Assembly: GCA_904419075.1 (NCBI GenBank)
Contig: CAJFQM010000013.1
Coordinates: 1-64,000 of the forward strand
Origin: an uncultured Clostridia bacterium
GTDB lineage: Bacteria > Bacillota > Clostridia > Christensenellales > Borkfalkiaceae
Reading direction: 5' to 3'
DNA: 64,000 nucleotides
The translations under genes and the position numbers were made by a program. Below the pieces are notes generated by a model that ran no database searches, had not been told where the DNA came from, and saw only the letters and a list, made by a program, of their open reading frames with translations. Shown here one piece after another: positions 25,217-34,683 of the stretch; the stretch's first letter is position 1; every line of letters starts with the position of its first letter.

Positions 25217-25452
25217 ACGATATATCAAAGATTCGGAGGGAAAAAATACCGTCGAATGTCATTGCAACGCTTATTCTTGCGACTGTCAATTCGTCTTTCG
25301 TCACCCTTCCGGCTCGTACCGATTTTTCGATTACGGCTACGAACGTTGGCGTTGCATGAGGAGTCGGGTTCACATAGTATTTGAAAACGGAGCGGAAATT
25401 TATACGAATTTCGTCGAAGTAAAGGCGCGTATACAATAAAATATTCTGAATG
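25217..25452 (+). other. possible broken reading frame after the DUF11-type gene
   Basis: From 25217 to the TAA at 25437-25439 the frame one base off from the DUF11-type gene stays open and reads a Cys-rich stretch (VECHCNAYSCDCQFVFRH) and VHIVFENGAEIYTNFVEV. It has no start codon of its own. A terminator follows on the same strand. It could be a frameshifted extension of the preceding gene or a decayed small gene; an antisense frame of 79 codons also exists. I cannot decide. Confidence 0.3.
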
Positions 25453-25487
25453 AAAAAAGACTGCGGAATTTTTCCTCAGTCTTTTTT
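25453..25487 (+). terminator. terminator before the IS element
   Basis: Stem AAAAAAGACTG / CAGTCTTTTTT enclosing a second short stem (CGG/CCT), ending in a T-run on both strands; probably bidirectional. Confidence 0.75.
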
Positions 25488-25512
25488 CGCTTGGCGCTTT
25501 AGCATGAATAAA

Positions 25513-25531
25513 CCCCCAGTTTTACTGGGGG
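25513..25531. repeat. left-end hairpin of the IS element
   Basis: Perfect 8-base stem with a TTT loop. In this family TnpA recognises such hairpins as single-stranded DNA. Confidence 0.85.
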
Positions 25532-25626
25532 AAGTAAAAAACACTTCAGTAAATAAAAACCTCTGTGTTATAATCAGTGAAGGTTTGGCGACCGCATCAC
25601 TAAAAATAACAGGAGGTTTTTATCAA

Positions 25627-26094
25627 ATGAAAAATGAAATAAAACACACGGCACATTCAACATACAGATGTGAATACCATATAGTCTTTGCGCCCAAATA
25701 TAGGCGGAAAGAAATATATGGACAGCTTAAAAAAGATATAGGAGAGATAATCAGGAAACTCTGCAACGAGAAGAAAGTGGAAATTATCGAGGCAGAAGCA
25801 TGTCCGGACCATATCCATATGCTGGTAAGCGTGCCACCGTATTTAAGTATAGCACAGTTTGTAGGATTTCTCAAGGGAAAAAGCACATTGATGATATTCG
25901 ACAGACATGCAAACTTAAAATACAAGTACGGTAGCAGAAACTTTTGGTGCAGGGGCTACTATGTTGACACGGTAGGGCGTAACGAGCGAGTGATCCAAGA
26001 ATATATCAAAAGACAATTGGAAGAAGACCATATGCACGACCAAATCAGCATGAGCGAATACATAGACCCGTTCACGGGTATCAAGAATAAATAG
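25627..26094 (+). CDS. tnpA: IS200/IS605 single-strand transposase TnpA
   Basis: A 155-residue Y1 HUH transposase of normal length. It has YHIVFAPKYRRKEIY near the start, the HUH motif in CPDHIHMLVSVPP, and the catalytic Tyr in RNERVIQEYIKRQL. It cuts and joins single-stranded DNA at the element's ends. I take the ATG at 25627 because AGGAGG lies ten bases before it; the longer open frame from 25450 begins outside the element. A short hairpin (26106-26125) follows the gene. Confidence 0.95.
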   Translation: MKNEIKHTAHSTYRCEYHIVFAPKYRRKEIYGQLKKDIGEIIRKLCNEKKVEIIEAEACPDHIHMLVSVPPYLSIAQFVGFLKGKSTLMIFDRHANLKYKYGSRNFWCRGYYVDTVGRNERVIQEYIKRQLEEDHMHDQISMSEYIDPFTGIKNK

Positions 26095-26204
26095 GGCAAA
26101 AAAGACAGCCGCGACATAGCGGCTGCCGGAGAAAAGTGATGCGTTGCCAAATTTCGGTACCCGTTGACGGGTGCGCCGGTATTATACCCTTTTAGGGTCT
26201 GTGC

Positions 26205-26228
26205 AAACCACCAGTTTACTGGTGGTTT
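26205..26228. repeat. right-end hairpin of the IS element
   Basis: Palindrome with 11-base arms (AAACCACCAGT and its complement) around TT. The stop codon of the YD-repeat gene (26216-26218) is in the middle of it. Confidence 0.88.
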
Positions 26229-29200
26229 TGACTATACTTCCCTACCAGCGTCCCCGCTTCGTTGTAAATCTCCGTTACGTCTCCGAATACGTTCTTTCGG
26301 TATAAATACTTCTCGCTTCCTATTTTGATTCCGATTATCCCGTCCTCTCCGTACAGATAATCTATCTTCTCGCTTCCCCTTATCTCACGGATCAGTTTCC
26401 CTTTCTCGTATACGTAACTTGTTTCCGTTCCTCCCGCTGTCTTGCTTCTTCTTATTCCGAACGCGTCGTACGTATATGTCACACTTTCACTTCCGTTACT
26501 CGCACTCTTTAACCGACGGCCTTTCTCCCACGTCAGCGTCAGTTCACAATACTTCAACGGATTCCCGATTGCATCATACTCGAATTTCTCTTCTCCGTAT
26601 CCGATCAGTCGATCCGTTCCTTCTTCGTATTTATACTCTTTTACGCTTCCGTTTATGCTCTTCGTTTCAATATTTCCTTTATCGTCGTAAGTATAACATA
26701 TTTCTTCATTTTTGTCAAGATTTTTTTCAAAAGTCAGTCTCCCTAATTTATCATATCCATATTTCTTCTTCTGTACTCCATTTTTATTCACCGATACGAT
26801 ATTTCCCATTTCGTCGTACGTGTACGTTTCTTTTCCGTCCGTTTCACCGTTCTTTCCATAAAATATCGTATTGATTCGGTTCGTCGCATGGTCCCCGACC
26901 TTATAATATCCGTATCTCTCGCTATATGTCTGTGTCCCCAGCTTCTGTGTAGTCTTCTTCTTTCTTCCCAGCGCATCTCTCTCGTAACTCTCTTCTACTT
27001 CCGATACGCTTATCTTTTTCAGTTCCTTCGCACTGTCGTTCGTGTATTCGTATCCGTATGTCACCGTGTCTCCGCTTCCGTATGTCAGCGTTTCCACAGT
27101 CACCTCTCCGTAGTCTCCGTAGCTCGTCTCTCTGCTCTTCCCTCCGAAGCTGTGTTTCGTCTCTCGATTCAAACCGTCGTATTCATAACTGTGGGTTTCG
27201 TTCGTCTCTTTATCCTCTATCCCTGTCAGTTTTCCTTCCGTATACGTATATACCGCCTGCTCCGTTCCGTTATATTTTGTCTTAACGACTCTTCCGCTCT
27301 TGTCTTTTATCGTCATGAACTTCTCGCCTTTCGCGTTCGTCAGCTCCGCTTTGTCCACCTTTCCGCTCACTCCGCTTTCCGTCGTGTCGTCCGTGTATTC
27401 GATACTTTCATACGCTTCGACTCCGTTCAGATCGATTTGCTTGATTCGGCGTTTCCCGTCATATGTATATTTTACTACCGTATCTCCGCTTCTTACCTCT
27501 ATAACTTCTCCCGCGACGTACTTTTTACTCGTGCTGTTCTCTTCTCCGTCTTCCGTGCTCTGCGTGATACTCGTCACCGTATCGGAAAAATCATGTCCAT
27601 ATGCGACTTTGCTCCCGTTCGGCAGGATTTCCTTTCTCACGATATTTGTATCGTCTGCATATTCGTATTTCACCTTATTCTCGCCCGTTTCGTCGTACTC
27701 GGAAACCACTTGCCCATTTTCCGAATACTCGTTTTCCGTGTAGAACTTGGATGCACTGTCAAGGCTGTTGTACGTATATCTCCGCTTTATGTTTCCTTTT
27801 TCGTCGTATTCCGTCTCTTCGATTTCTCTTCCTCTTGTCTGTTCTTCTCCTTCTACCCAGCTTTCCGTTCGGATTACGTTTCCCTGTGCGTTATAGTAAT
27901 ACTTCTTATGGCTCGTTTCCGCTTTCGCTCCCGACTTACTGTACGTCACTTTCTCCGTCTCCGATATCAGTTTCTGATTCTCGTCATATTCGTACTCCGT
28001 TTCGTACGTCGCCTTATTCGTTCCTTCCGAAGTCAGTTTTACTCCGCTCGTCGTCACCTCCGATACTTTTTCATACTCATTCAGCTTCGCCGTTTCCGTA
28101 TAATCCGCCGTAAAGATGAAACTTTCCAACGATTTCTTATTCAGGTCTTCGAGCCTTGCCTGCTTTACCGTCCTGTGAGGATTGCTTTGTTTCACCGTCC
28201 CTTTCCAGTACGGCTCGTATTCGTACTGCTCCGCTTCCGTCACCACTCCGCCTTCTTCTTTTCGGTATTCCGTGCAATTCCCGTCCGAATCGAAAATATA
28301 TTTCTCTCGATTCCCACTCTTTCCCGTAATCAGTGTACTGCTTACTTTTACATTTCCCGATGCGAAAGTGTAAGCAAATGCTGTCGAATCGATTTCCTGT
28401 GCCGTCTGCGTTTCCACTCCTTCCGAAGATATCTTTTTGACTGTCGATTGTGTCGTGATTTTGTCGATTTTTCCTCCGTTATAGGTGAAAACCGCCTGTT
28501 CTTTCCCGGCACTGTCCAATACTTTCTGCAATCTTCCGTCGCTGCACACAAGCTCCGTTTCTCTTCCGTCGCCATAGCAGATTTTCGTCAGTTCCGCGCC
28601 TCTATAATCATAACTTACTCTGCGGCCGCGCGTGTCCGTTATACTTTCCAAAAGATTATCCGAATCGCGATAGGAGAATCTTACCTGCTTATTCGTATTG
28701 TCGTAAAGGCTCCTTATTCGATATTCCGTCGTCGAGGCGGTCTTTCTGTACGCTTCGTATTCCACCACCGCATAATTTTCGTAATTATCATATACCGCTA
28801 CCAGTTTCCCGTCTTCGTTATAGCCTTTGATTATCCGACCGTCCGTCAGAAAATTCACCGGCATTTGGCGTTTCATTTGCTCCAATTCTTCCGATTTGTT
28901 TTTGTATTCTTTATAATAGTTCTGAACCTGGTATATATATTGATTCTTTTTGTCCGAAATCAGTTTCATTTGATCTTTAACCAGCTCTTCTTGATTTTCC
29001 AATTCCTCGGTTTGGGTAGCCAATTGCAAAACCAGCAGGTTTCTCTGACGGAACATTTCATGGATTGCCGCACCTGACTGTTTGGGGGTTCCCGATACTT
29101 CCTCTCTGTTCGCATCTCTGAATTCCGGGTATTCACAATGATCCGCCGTAAATAATTGATAGTTATCGGGGGAAACAGTATTCGTATCTTCTGCAAGAAG

Positions 29201-31405
29201 ACTGCAAATAGCATTTTTCTCATCAATAAAACTGTCTCTTGTACAATTATTTGTATAACGGATTAATCTTTCTGAAAGTTCTGCTATCGAAGTTTTTAAA
29301 CTTGCAATCGCACTGTCTACGCTTCCTGTCAATGGAACCAAATTATTTTTATCATTTGCTTCCGTCTTTGGAACCATGATATCGGCATTGAGATATGTTT
29401 GATTCAGCGATTCAAACTGTTTTTTCAAAGATTTATATTGTAAGGCCTCCGCTTTCGGGATCGGCATTTGAAAACTTTCATAATTTCCGAATATACTTCC
29501 TTCACTGAGAGGCGTATTTTCCCCGCTGCTCGTATCCAGCAATACAAATTCCTTATATGCGTTTTTGTAGCTTTCGACCTGTTCTTCCAGCTGTTTATAC
29601 TCGTCGCTCCGCTGTTCCAGAAGTTCGACTTTCTTTATGTCTTCCATTTCCGTAACGGCTTTTAAGCCCGTCTGCGAACGATATTCCGCCGTTACGTTAT
29701 AACCGTCATATTTTAGCGTCCCGTCCGTTTCCACCGATACGGAAGATTTTGCTATATATGTCTTTTGGCCACTTGTATTGATGTAATAGTAATATTCCTT
29801 AAACCCGTGTTTTTCTCCTTTTGCGTCCGTGTAGACGTAAGTCGTATCCAAAGCGCTGTTGCCGTTTTTGACAAAATTTTCGTTGAGGCTCAACCGAAAA
29901 TTTTCTCCCGCCAAGCAATTTTCCGCGCTCTTTTTATAAACGTGCGCTACTTCCAGTCCCATCACGGAGTTCTCCGCCGATACGTCGCAAAATCCCGCGA
30001 CCATATCTCCGTTCGAAAGATCCACCTCGGCCGTTCCCGCGCCCGCAAGCGTAAAGGTCTTTCGGGTAGGAATCACATCTTCGTTGGTAATGTACTCGAT
30101 TTCCAGAATCGGCGGATAGGCACTCCCCGGAGCATAGAAATTGCCGAGGCTCGTTCCCGTCAACATAAATTCAATATTCTGCGTGCCTACATTTTTTAAT
30201 TCGGAAGTAACGTCCGCGTACAGCATTTCTTCCGAGACTCGCATTGTTCTGTAATTTATACTGAAGCTTCCAATTACGCTTCCGATCGCTTTCAATATCA
30301 ACGTGGCTTTTACGATTTTATAGTTCAGGAACGACAATTCCGAGCCCTTGACCGTCAGTTCTGTTCGATATGAGTATGCGCCACTCGTTCCCGCTTTTAT
30401 ATTCGTCTCGGTTACGTTTACCCAATTCGTTCCCGAACCAGATGACGACGATACCATTTTCCTTTGTACCTGTTTTGTGATCACAGAACCACTGTCCGTC
30501 ACGATCTGCGGATCGATGACTACGGGGAACGCTCTTTCAGGAGCATTGATCCAATCCGCGTCCGCCACCACCGCAAACACGTATTTTCCCTCCGTTTCCA
30601 GTTCCAGTTCGTAATACACCTCTTCGCTCGACTCTCCGTTCGAGTCGTACATGTACGGCGTAGGAACAGTAAACTCCAGCGTTTCTTCCTTTTCTCCGTC
30701 CTCTTTCACCTTTTCCGAATACAGTTCCAAATTAGCGTTATCCTCCGACAACCGCAGTTTCAGTCCTTGCGTATCCAGTTTGAACAAATAACGGTATGTT
30801 TCGGATTTTTCCTTTACCACGATATTTTCTTTGACGTTATTACCGTTAAAACGGTATTCCAAATCAAGCTCCGGGCTTGCATTCTCGTAAACCGCTCTGC
30901 TTCCTTTGCTTCCCGCCGCGTTTTTTTCGCTTTCCCCGACTGAAAGCGTCGTTTCGGGAATTTCTTCCGTCGGTCCTTCGCTCATAGCTTTTACGTTGAC
31001 AGGCATACTCGCACCCAAATACGTCCACGACAAATTAATGCCTTTACCCGACAGTGAAATCCTTTTCACTGATGAAACCTTATCTAATGATGCCGTAAAT
31101 TTTCCCAAATTCGCCTCATAGCAATCTGCCTTTTCCGAAAACGTATTATCGATAGGACGCCACCGACCCGTTTCTTCCTCCCGATAATTGACAGGGGAAG
31201 CTCCGATGATACTTTTTGCCGTTCCGTTGTTCAAAAAGTAATGCCGCGAATACATATCGGTGTTCGTTTTATCCTCGCCGAGTATGGTGGGATCTTCCCA
31301 TTCCGCCACATCATTGTCCGCCGCGACCGCTTTTGGTTCTTCCGATACGATTGTTTGTACTTTCGTATTTTCCGTTTTTTCTTTTTTTAATCTGATGATA
31401 CCCAT
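26216..31405 (-). CDS. YD-repeat (RHS/WapA-like) protein with DNRLRE-like domain, 3' end cut by an IS element
   Basis: A 1729-residue protein without a signal peptide. In order: a charged start, beta-rich modules (about 50-310), a DNRLRE-like domain (about 320-445), a long helical, probably coiled-coil part (about 600-850), then about 850 residues of YD repeats (GRRVSYDYRGAELTKICYGD, YTYDEMGNIVSVNKNG and many more). The last repeat reads FGDVTEIYNEAGTLVGKYS, then QNHQ and a stop that come from the IS element. In complete RHS/WapA proteins this point is followed by a conserved closing segment of the shell and a variable toxin domain. Both are absent, so the protein is probably disarmed or altered. 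It is the last gene of the operon that begins at 39434. Confidence 0.85.
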   Translation of the reverse strand: MGIIRLKKEKTENTKVQTIVSEEPKAVAADNDVAEWEDPTILGEDKTNTDMYSRHYFLNNGTAKSIIGASPVNYREEETGRWRPIDNTFSEKADCYEANLGKFTASLDKVSSVKRISLSGKGINLSWTYLGASMPVNVKAMSEGPTEEIPETTLSVGESEKNAAGSKGSRAVYENASPELDLEYRFNGNNVKENIVVKEKSETYRYLFKLDTQGLKLRLSEDNANLELYSEKVKEDGEKEETLEFTVPTPYMYDSNGESSEEVYYELELETEGKYVFAVVADADWINAPERAFPVVIDPQIVTDSGSVITKQVQRKMVSSSSGSGTNWVNVTETNIKAGTSGAYSYRTELTVKGSELSFLNYKIVKATLILKAIGSVIGSFSINYRTMRVSEEMLYADVTSELKNVGTQNIEFMLTGTSLGNFYAPGSAYPPILEIEYITNEDVIPTRKTFTLAGAGTAEVDLSNGDMVAGFCDVSAENSVMGLEVAHVYKKSAENCLAGENFRLSLNENFVKNGNSALDTTYVYTDAKGEKHGFKEYYYYINTSGQKTYIAKSSVSVETDGTLKYDGYNVTAEYRSQTGLKAVTEMEDIKKVELLEQRSDEYKQLEEQVESYKNAYKEFVLLDTSSGENTPLSEGSIFGNYESFQMPIPKAEALQYKSLKKQFESLNQTYLNADIMVPKTEANDKNNLVPLTGSVDSAIASLKTSIAELSERLIRYTNNCTRDSFIDEKNAICSLLAEDTNTVSPDNYQLFTADHCEYPEFRDANREEVSGTPKQSGAAIHEMFRQRNLLVLQLATQTEELENQEELVKDQMKLISDKKNQYIYQVQNYYKEYKNKSEELEQMKRQMPVNFLTDGRIIKGYNEDGKLVAVYDNYENYAVVEYEAYRKTASTTEYRIRSLYDNTNKQVRFSYRDSDNLLESITDTRGRRVSYDYRGAELTKICYGDGRETELVCSDGRLQKVLDSAGKEQAVFTYNGGKIDKITTQSTVKKISSEGVETQTAQEIDSTAFAYTFASGNVKVSSTLITGKSGNREKYIFDSDGNCTEYRKEEGGVVTEAEQYEYEPYWKGTVKQSNPHRTVKQARLEDLNKKSLESFIFTADYTETAKLNEYEKVSEVTTSGVKLTSEGTNKATYETEYEYDENQKLISETEKVTYSKSGAKAETSHKKYYYNAQGNVIRTESWVEGEEQTRGREIEETEYDEKGNIKRRYTYNSLDSASKFYTENEYSENGQVVSEYDETGENKVKYEYADDTNIVRKEILPNGSKVAYGHDFSDTVTSITQSTEDGEENSTSKKYVAGEVIEVRSGDTVVKYTYDGKRRIKQIDLNGVEAYESIEYTDDTTESGVSGKVDKAELTNAKGEKFMTIKDKSGRVVKTKYNGTEQAVYTYTEGKLTGIEDKETNETHSYEYDGLNRETKHSFGGKSRETSYGDYGEVTVETLTYGSGDTVTYGYEYTNDSAKELKKISVSEVEESYERDALGRKKKTTQKLGTQTYSERYGYYKVGDHATNRINTIFYGKNGETDGKETYTYDEMGNIVSVNKNGVQKKKYGYDKLGRLTFEKNLDKNEEICYTYDDKGNIETKSINGSVKEYKYEEGTDRLIGYGEEKFEYDAIGNPLKYCELTLTWEKGRRLKSASNGSESVTYTYDAFGIRRSKTAGGTETSYVYEKGKLIREIRGSEKIDYLYGEDGIIGIKIGSEKYLYRKNVFGDVTEIYNEAGTLVGKYSQNHQ

Positions 31406-31443
31406 CTTTTTTCTCCTTGTTTTTTATATTTTGATTTTTGTTT

Positions 31444-32013
31444 TTATATATTTTCGATCTCTGTCTCGAGCGTGATTGCAAAAATATGCGTAAACATATT
31501 ATCCGGAAAAATCAATTTCCGGATGGGTTCTTTCATTCCCGTTTCGGCGATACAATGATGAAAATAGACGAGATGGCAAGCTCGACCCGACGATTTTACG
31601 ATTTTGACCGTAGTTATTTTTTCTCCCTTAAAAAATTCTCTGGTAAAAGTATCTTCATCCGAGGGGTGAGCCCAATCGGCAAGGCTGATCTGCACTTGTT
31701 TTTCCCGTTCTTTTTCATCGAGGATACGTACATATTCATGGATATCTCCCCAATATGAAAAGCCGATGATATGTAATTTATCGACCCGTTTCCCGATTCC
31801 GAGCGTTTGTCCTTCACAGACTACGTTATCGCAAGCTCCGAAACGGAAAGCAAAGTCTATCCCGTCTATTTGTTCGATTTCTTTGAGTCTGTTATCTTCT
31901 TTCAGAATGTATATATTGTCCAATCCGGCCTCTTTCTCGTCCGTCGGCGGAACATCATAAACCAATTTATGGTTCATAATCGCAGAAAGGTCCAGCGTTT
32001 CAAATTTTTTCAT
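31444..32013 (-). CDS. unidentified beta-sandwich-like protein
   Basis: A 189-residue cytoplasmic protein. The order DLSAIMNHKLVYD..., IDGIDFAFRFGACDNVVCEG, QTLGIGKRVDKLHIIGFSYW, then LADWAHP resembles a beta-sandwich module attached to some glycoside hydrolases, in which a conserved phrase with GQT and LH(L/I) recurs. Alone, with no catalytic domain, its job is unclear; binding of a sugar-containing compound is one possibility. It overlaps the gene at 32000-32956 by 14 bases and lies just upstream of the YD-repeat gene. Confidence 0.62.
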   Translation of the reverse strand: MKKFETLDLSAIMNHKLVYDVPPTDEKEAGLDNIYILKEDNRLKEIEQIDGIDFAFRFGACDNVVCEGQTLGIGKRVDKLHIIGFSYWGDIHEYVRILDEKEREKQVQISLADWAHPSDEDTFTREFFKGEKITTVKIVKSSGRACHLVYFHHCIAETGMKEPIRKLIFPDNMFTHIFAITLETEIENI

Positions 32014-32956
32014 TTCCCGTCTCCGTCAATAAATCATATACGATTTTTTCCAATCTTTCTATTTCGTCCAATTTTCTGAGAACATTGTTTTTGCACTTAT
32101 TGACATATTCAAAATTATTCTGAGCCCGCATTTTCCAAAACAGCGACAAGATAACCGCATAACCGTTTCTCAATTCCGAAACCGCGACTTTATTATTCTC
32201 GTTTTCGGAAAACAATTCCGCTTTCGCGAGCGATGCCAACGATGTTTTCATTTTTTCCAAATACAGAATAATTTTTCCCGATTTTTCTTCCAATTCCCCG
32301 ATATTTTCGTCAATCATGCGTCGCAATTCCCGTAAATTTTTTTCGGAGTTCTGTTTCCAGCCCTTCGCCCTATCCCGATCGATTGCTTCAAGAACATTCC
32401 CCGTACCGCATCTTTTCGTCGGATATAATACCCGACTCGTGAGTCGTATGCGGCGGATATATTTTTTATACATCCGATTCGCCAACAGCACATTGTCCAG
32501 CGAGACGACTTTTTTGGCAAAATCAAATCCGTTTCGGTAATTATGATCCACGATATATGCCAATCGTTTTTCCGTGTCGTATCCATAGCACAGCACGAAA
32601 TGCGGATCGTGCAGTTTCCGATACGTATCCCCCCGGCTTTCGAGGAAAAAACAATCCACCCCCACGATAACGGGACACCCCTTATCGATTCTCTTTTTCA
32701 ACGATCGTTCCGACAACCCGCAAGGCTTACAGCGATACCCGAAAAAGCGTTCAAATTCCTTGGCGGATAAAATCCCGCTTTCGTCTGATTCAAAATCATT
32801 TTTCGGAAGCGCCATATAATTGATGAGCACTTCTTTCGCCTCAACTCCTAAGCAAGATACCCCCGCAATCAACTGATGCCAGAAACAATTTCTGAAAAAA
32901 AACTCGTTAAACGGTTTTACGCCCTCTATTTCATGCTTCCTTTCTTTTGATTTCAT
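32000..32956 (-). CDS. BtrH-like papain-fold acyltransferase/peptidase homologue (first)
   Basis: A 318-residue protein. Its first 190 residues have the layout of the BtrH N-terminal domain: Cys24 in FFFRNCFWHQLIAGVSCLG, a core VGVDCFFLES, His119 in DPHFVLCYGYD and Asp137 in YIVDHNY. These give a papain-like Cys-His-Asp set. In butirosin synthesis BtrH moves an acyl group from an acyl carrier protein onto an aminoglycoside. The last 130 residues are helical and likely coiled coil. The gene overlaps an acyl carrier protein gene by 26 bases, which supports a carrier-dependent acyl transfer. A peptidase role cannot be excluded. Confidence 0.68.
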   Translation of the reverse strand: MKSKERKHEIEGVKPFNEFFFRNCFWHQLIAGVSCLGVEAKEVLINYMALPKNDFESDESGILSAKEFERFFGYRCKPCGLSERSLKKRIDKGCPVIVGVDCFFLESRGDTYRKLHDPHFVLCYGYDTEKRLAYIVDHNYRNGFDFAKKVVSLDNVLLANRMYKKYIRRIRLTSRVLYPTKRCGTGNVLEAIDRDRAKGWKQNSEKNLRELRRMIDENIGELEEKSGKIILYLEKMKTSLASLAKAELFSENENNKVAVSELRNGYAVILSLFWKMRAQNNFEYVNKCKNNVLRKLDEIERLEKIVYDLLTETGNEKI

Positions 32957-33188
32957 TGCTCTTTTCTTCCGCTCCTTTTATGAAATCCCCGACAGTCTCC
33001 CAATTGTCCATGTTCAGTTCCTCCAATTCAAATTCCAGCCCCGTCTCGTCCTCGATACGCACAAGCGCCGAAATAAACGACAGGCTGTCCAGACTTAATT
33101 CCTTCAATCTGCTTTCTTCCGTCACGTTCTCATCCAATGCGCAGGCTTCCCCAAAAATCCGCACAATCTCTTCCCCGACTTCCGTCAT
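32931..33188 (-). CDS. acyl carrier protein (first)
   Basis: An 85-residue protein with the four-helix carrier layout and the phosphopantetheine site Ser35 in LSLDSLSFISALVRIEDE. Such proteins hold an activated acyl or aminoacyl group as a thioester. It shares ATGA with the AMP-ligase gene upstream and overlaps the BtrH-like gene downstream, so the three are translated together. It differs from the housekeeping fatty-acid AcpP in its surface and context, and the cargo is unknown. Confidence 0.88.
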   Translation of the reverse strand: MTEVGEEIVRIFGEACALDENVTEESRLKELSLDSLSFISALVRIEDETGLEFELEELNMDNWETVGDFIKGAEEKSNEIKRKEA

Positions 33189-34453
33189 TTCTTCCTCCGT
33201 ATCAGCTTTCCGCCCGACGTATATTCAAACGTTTCCGTTTTTTTATATTCGTTCGGCAGCAAATGCGGCGCAAGTTTTTCTCGGGCAAACCTTTGAAGCT
33301 CCGTCAGCTCTGCCCTGCCTTTTACTTCTGCACAAATCTTTTCCCCGAACCGCTCGTCTCTCTCTCCGTATACGAGACATTCCTCCACCCCGGGACATTC
33401 CTTTAATACCGCCTCGATCTCTTCGGGAAAAATATTCACTCCGCCGCGGATGATCATATCGTCCTTTCTTCCGTCTATGTAGTAATATCCATCTTCGTCC
33501 TCGTGTGCCATGTCCCCCGTATGCAACCAGCCGCCTTTGAGCTTCTTTTCCGTCATTTCCTCCGCCCCGTAATATCCTTTCATCATGCAAGGGGATTTCA
33601 CCAAAAGCTCGCCGTCTTCGATTTTCATGTGCACGTTCCCGATCGGTTTTCCGATACTTCCCGCCTTTCTCAAAAAATCCTCGGGCGGCAGCGCGCTTAC
33701 TCTCGGACTGTGTTCCGTCAACCCGTACACGTTGTAAAACTTTGTTTCGGGAAACGCTTTCGCTATTTTTATCGCCTGTCCTTCCGTCAGGCGTTCTCCG
33801 CTGATTGCCGCTGTCTTTAACGGAATTTCCGCCTTATCCGCATATCTCGAAAGGCTCCCGAATACCGTCGGCGTGGCGCAATATACCTCCGCTTCCGTCT
33901 CCCGCAGAAACTTCATCAATCGCTGCGGTATGAATGCTTCTTCATAAAAATATATCGTCATTCCGTTACATATTCCATACAGCAGTTCGCCCGTCACCCC
34001 CGATATATGCGTGAGGGAACGGGAAATACATAATCGATTCATCCCCGCTACATCGAAATATCCCGAAATGTATTCCAGATTTTCTATAATGTTTTCATCC
34101 GTCAGCATCACGCCTTTGGGTTCGCCGGTCGTCCCGCTTGTAAACATGAGCAACGCCACATCTTCCAGCCCGGCTTCTCCCGATTCCGCTTTTTCCACTA
34201 CCGAACGGATATATTCATACCGACCTTGTCCGTATTCTCTTGACACGGGTACCGCGATATCTCCCTCGGCAAGGCATTTGATCACTGCTGCCGCCTGTTG
34301 CGCGCGCGTGGTTCCTTCGCATAATCTCAGCCGACGAAAAGGCTTCTCCGTATATTCCGGCAGGTCGCGATATGTCTGCCCGCTCCCCGATATCACCTCC
34401 CTTTTTCCGGCACCATCCATCGCCCTTTTACGGACATACTCCCATACTCTCAT
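33185..34453 (-). CDS. AMP-forming acyl/aminoacyl ligase, compact
   Basis: A 422-residue adenylate-forming enzyme. It has the P-loop-like LLMFTSGTTGEPKG (about 102-114), NVYGLTEHSPR, the LHTGDMAHEDEDGYYYIDGR region with RKDDMIIRGG and the catalytic Lys near the end (GGKLIRRKK). These are the core motifs of acyl-CoA synthetases and NRPS adenylation domains. The N-terminal part is much shorter than in the usual 500-residue members. It probably activates a carboxylic acid and loads it onto one or both carrier proteins that flank it. The substrate cannot be read from the sequence by eye. Confidence 0.9.
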   Translation of the reverse strand: MRVWEYVRKRAMDGAGKREVISGSGQTYRDLPEYTEKPFRRLRLCEGTTRAQQAAAVIKCLAEGDIAVPVSREYGQGRYEYIRSVVEKAESGEAGLEDVALLMFTSGTTGEPKGVMLTDENIIENLEYISGYFDVAGMNRLCISRSLTHISGVTGELLYGICNGMTIYFYEEAFIPQRLMKFLRETEAEVYCATPTVFGSLSRYADKAEIPLKTAAISGERLTEGQAIKIAKAFPETKFYNVYGLTEHSPRVSALPPEDFLRKAGSIGKPIGNVHMKIEDGELLVKSPCMMKGYYGAEEMTEKKLKGGWLHTGDMAHEDEDGYYYIDGRKDDMIIRGGVNIFPEEIEAVLKECPGVEECLVYGERDERFGEKICAEVKGRAELTELQRFAREKLAPHLLPNEYKKTETFEYTSGGKLIRRKK

Positions 34454-34683
34454 AAATATTTCTCCGTCAGGCTCACCAATTCTCCCAAGGTCTTCAATTT
34501 ATCCGGCTCCAAATCGTTGTCCCGAAAAAAGAAGCCGAACGTTTCTTCTATTCCCGCGATTACCGCCACCAACGACAGACTGTCCAAACCGCGCTCTTTC
34601 AACGTGCCCTCTTCCGTCAAGTCCGTACCAGTGCTTTCCTTCGCGATTTCCTTAATTTTTTCCGTCAGTTGTTCTTTCGTCAT
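34450..34683 (-). CDS. acyl carrier protein (second)
   Basis: A 77-residue carrier protein with the modification site Ser35 in RGLDSLSLVAVIAG. It overlaps the AMP-ligase start by four bases (ATGA) and the second BtrH-like gene by 32 bases. Two different carriers on either side of a ligase suggest two loading or transfer steps, each with its own BtrH-like partner. Confidence 0.88.
   Translation of the reverse strand: MTKEQLTEKIKEIAKESTGTDLTEEGTLKERGLDSLSLVAVIAGIEETFGFFFRDNDLEPDKLKTLGELVSLTEKYL

Larger units (their letters stand above)
25505..26232 (+). mobile_element. intact IS200/IS605-family element
   Basis: An element of about 0.73 kb with a single tnpA and a subterminal hairpin at each end, without a tnpB gene. 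The left hairpin is CCCCCAGT-TTT-ACTGGGGG (25513-25531) and the right one is a palindrome centred on 26216. As usual for this family there are no terminal inverted repeats and no target duplication, so exact ends cannot be fixed from one copy. Its right end lies inside the reading frame of the YD-repeat protein and supplies that gene's last codons and stop. Confidence 0.88.

Noticed and set aside
26888-29077. 729-codon plus-strand frame opposite the YD-repeat gene
   Set aside because: It arises from the repetitive codons of the YD repeats read backwards (Phe/Ser/Arg rich).
31444-32013. Immunity protein for the RHS toxin
   Set aside because: It lies upstream of the RHS gene, not after the toxin end, and resembles a beta-sandwich module of glycosidases; nothing points to immunity.
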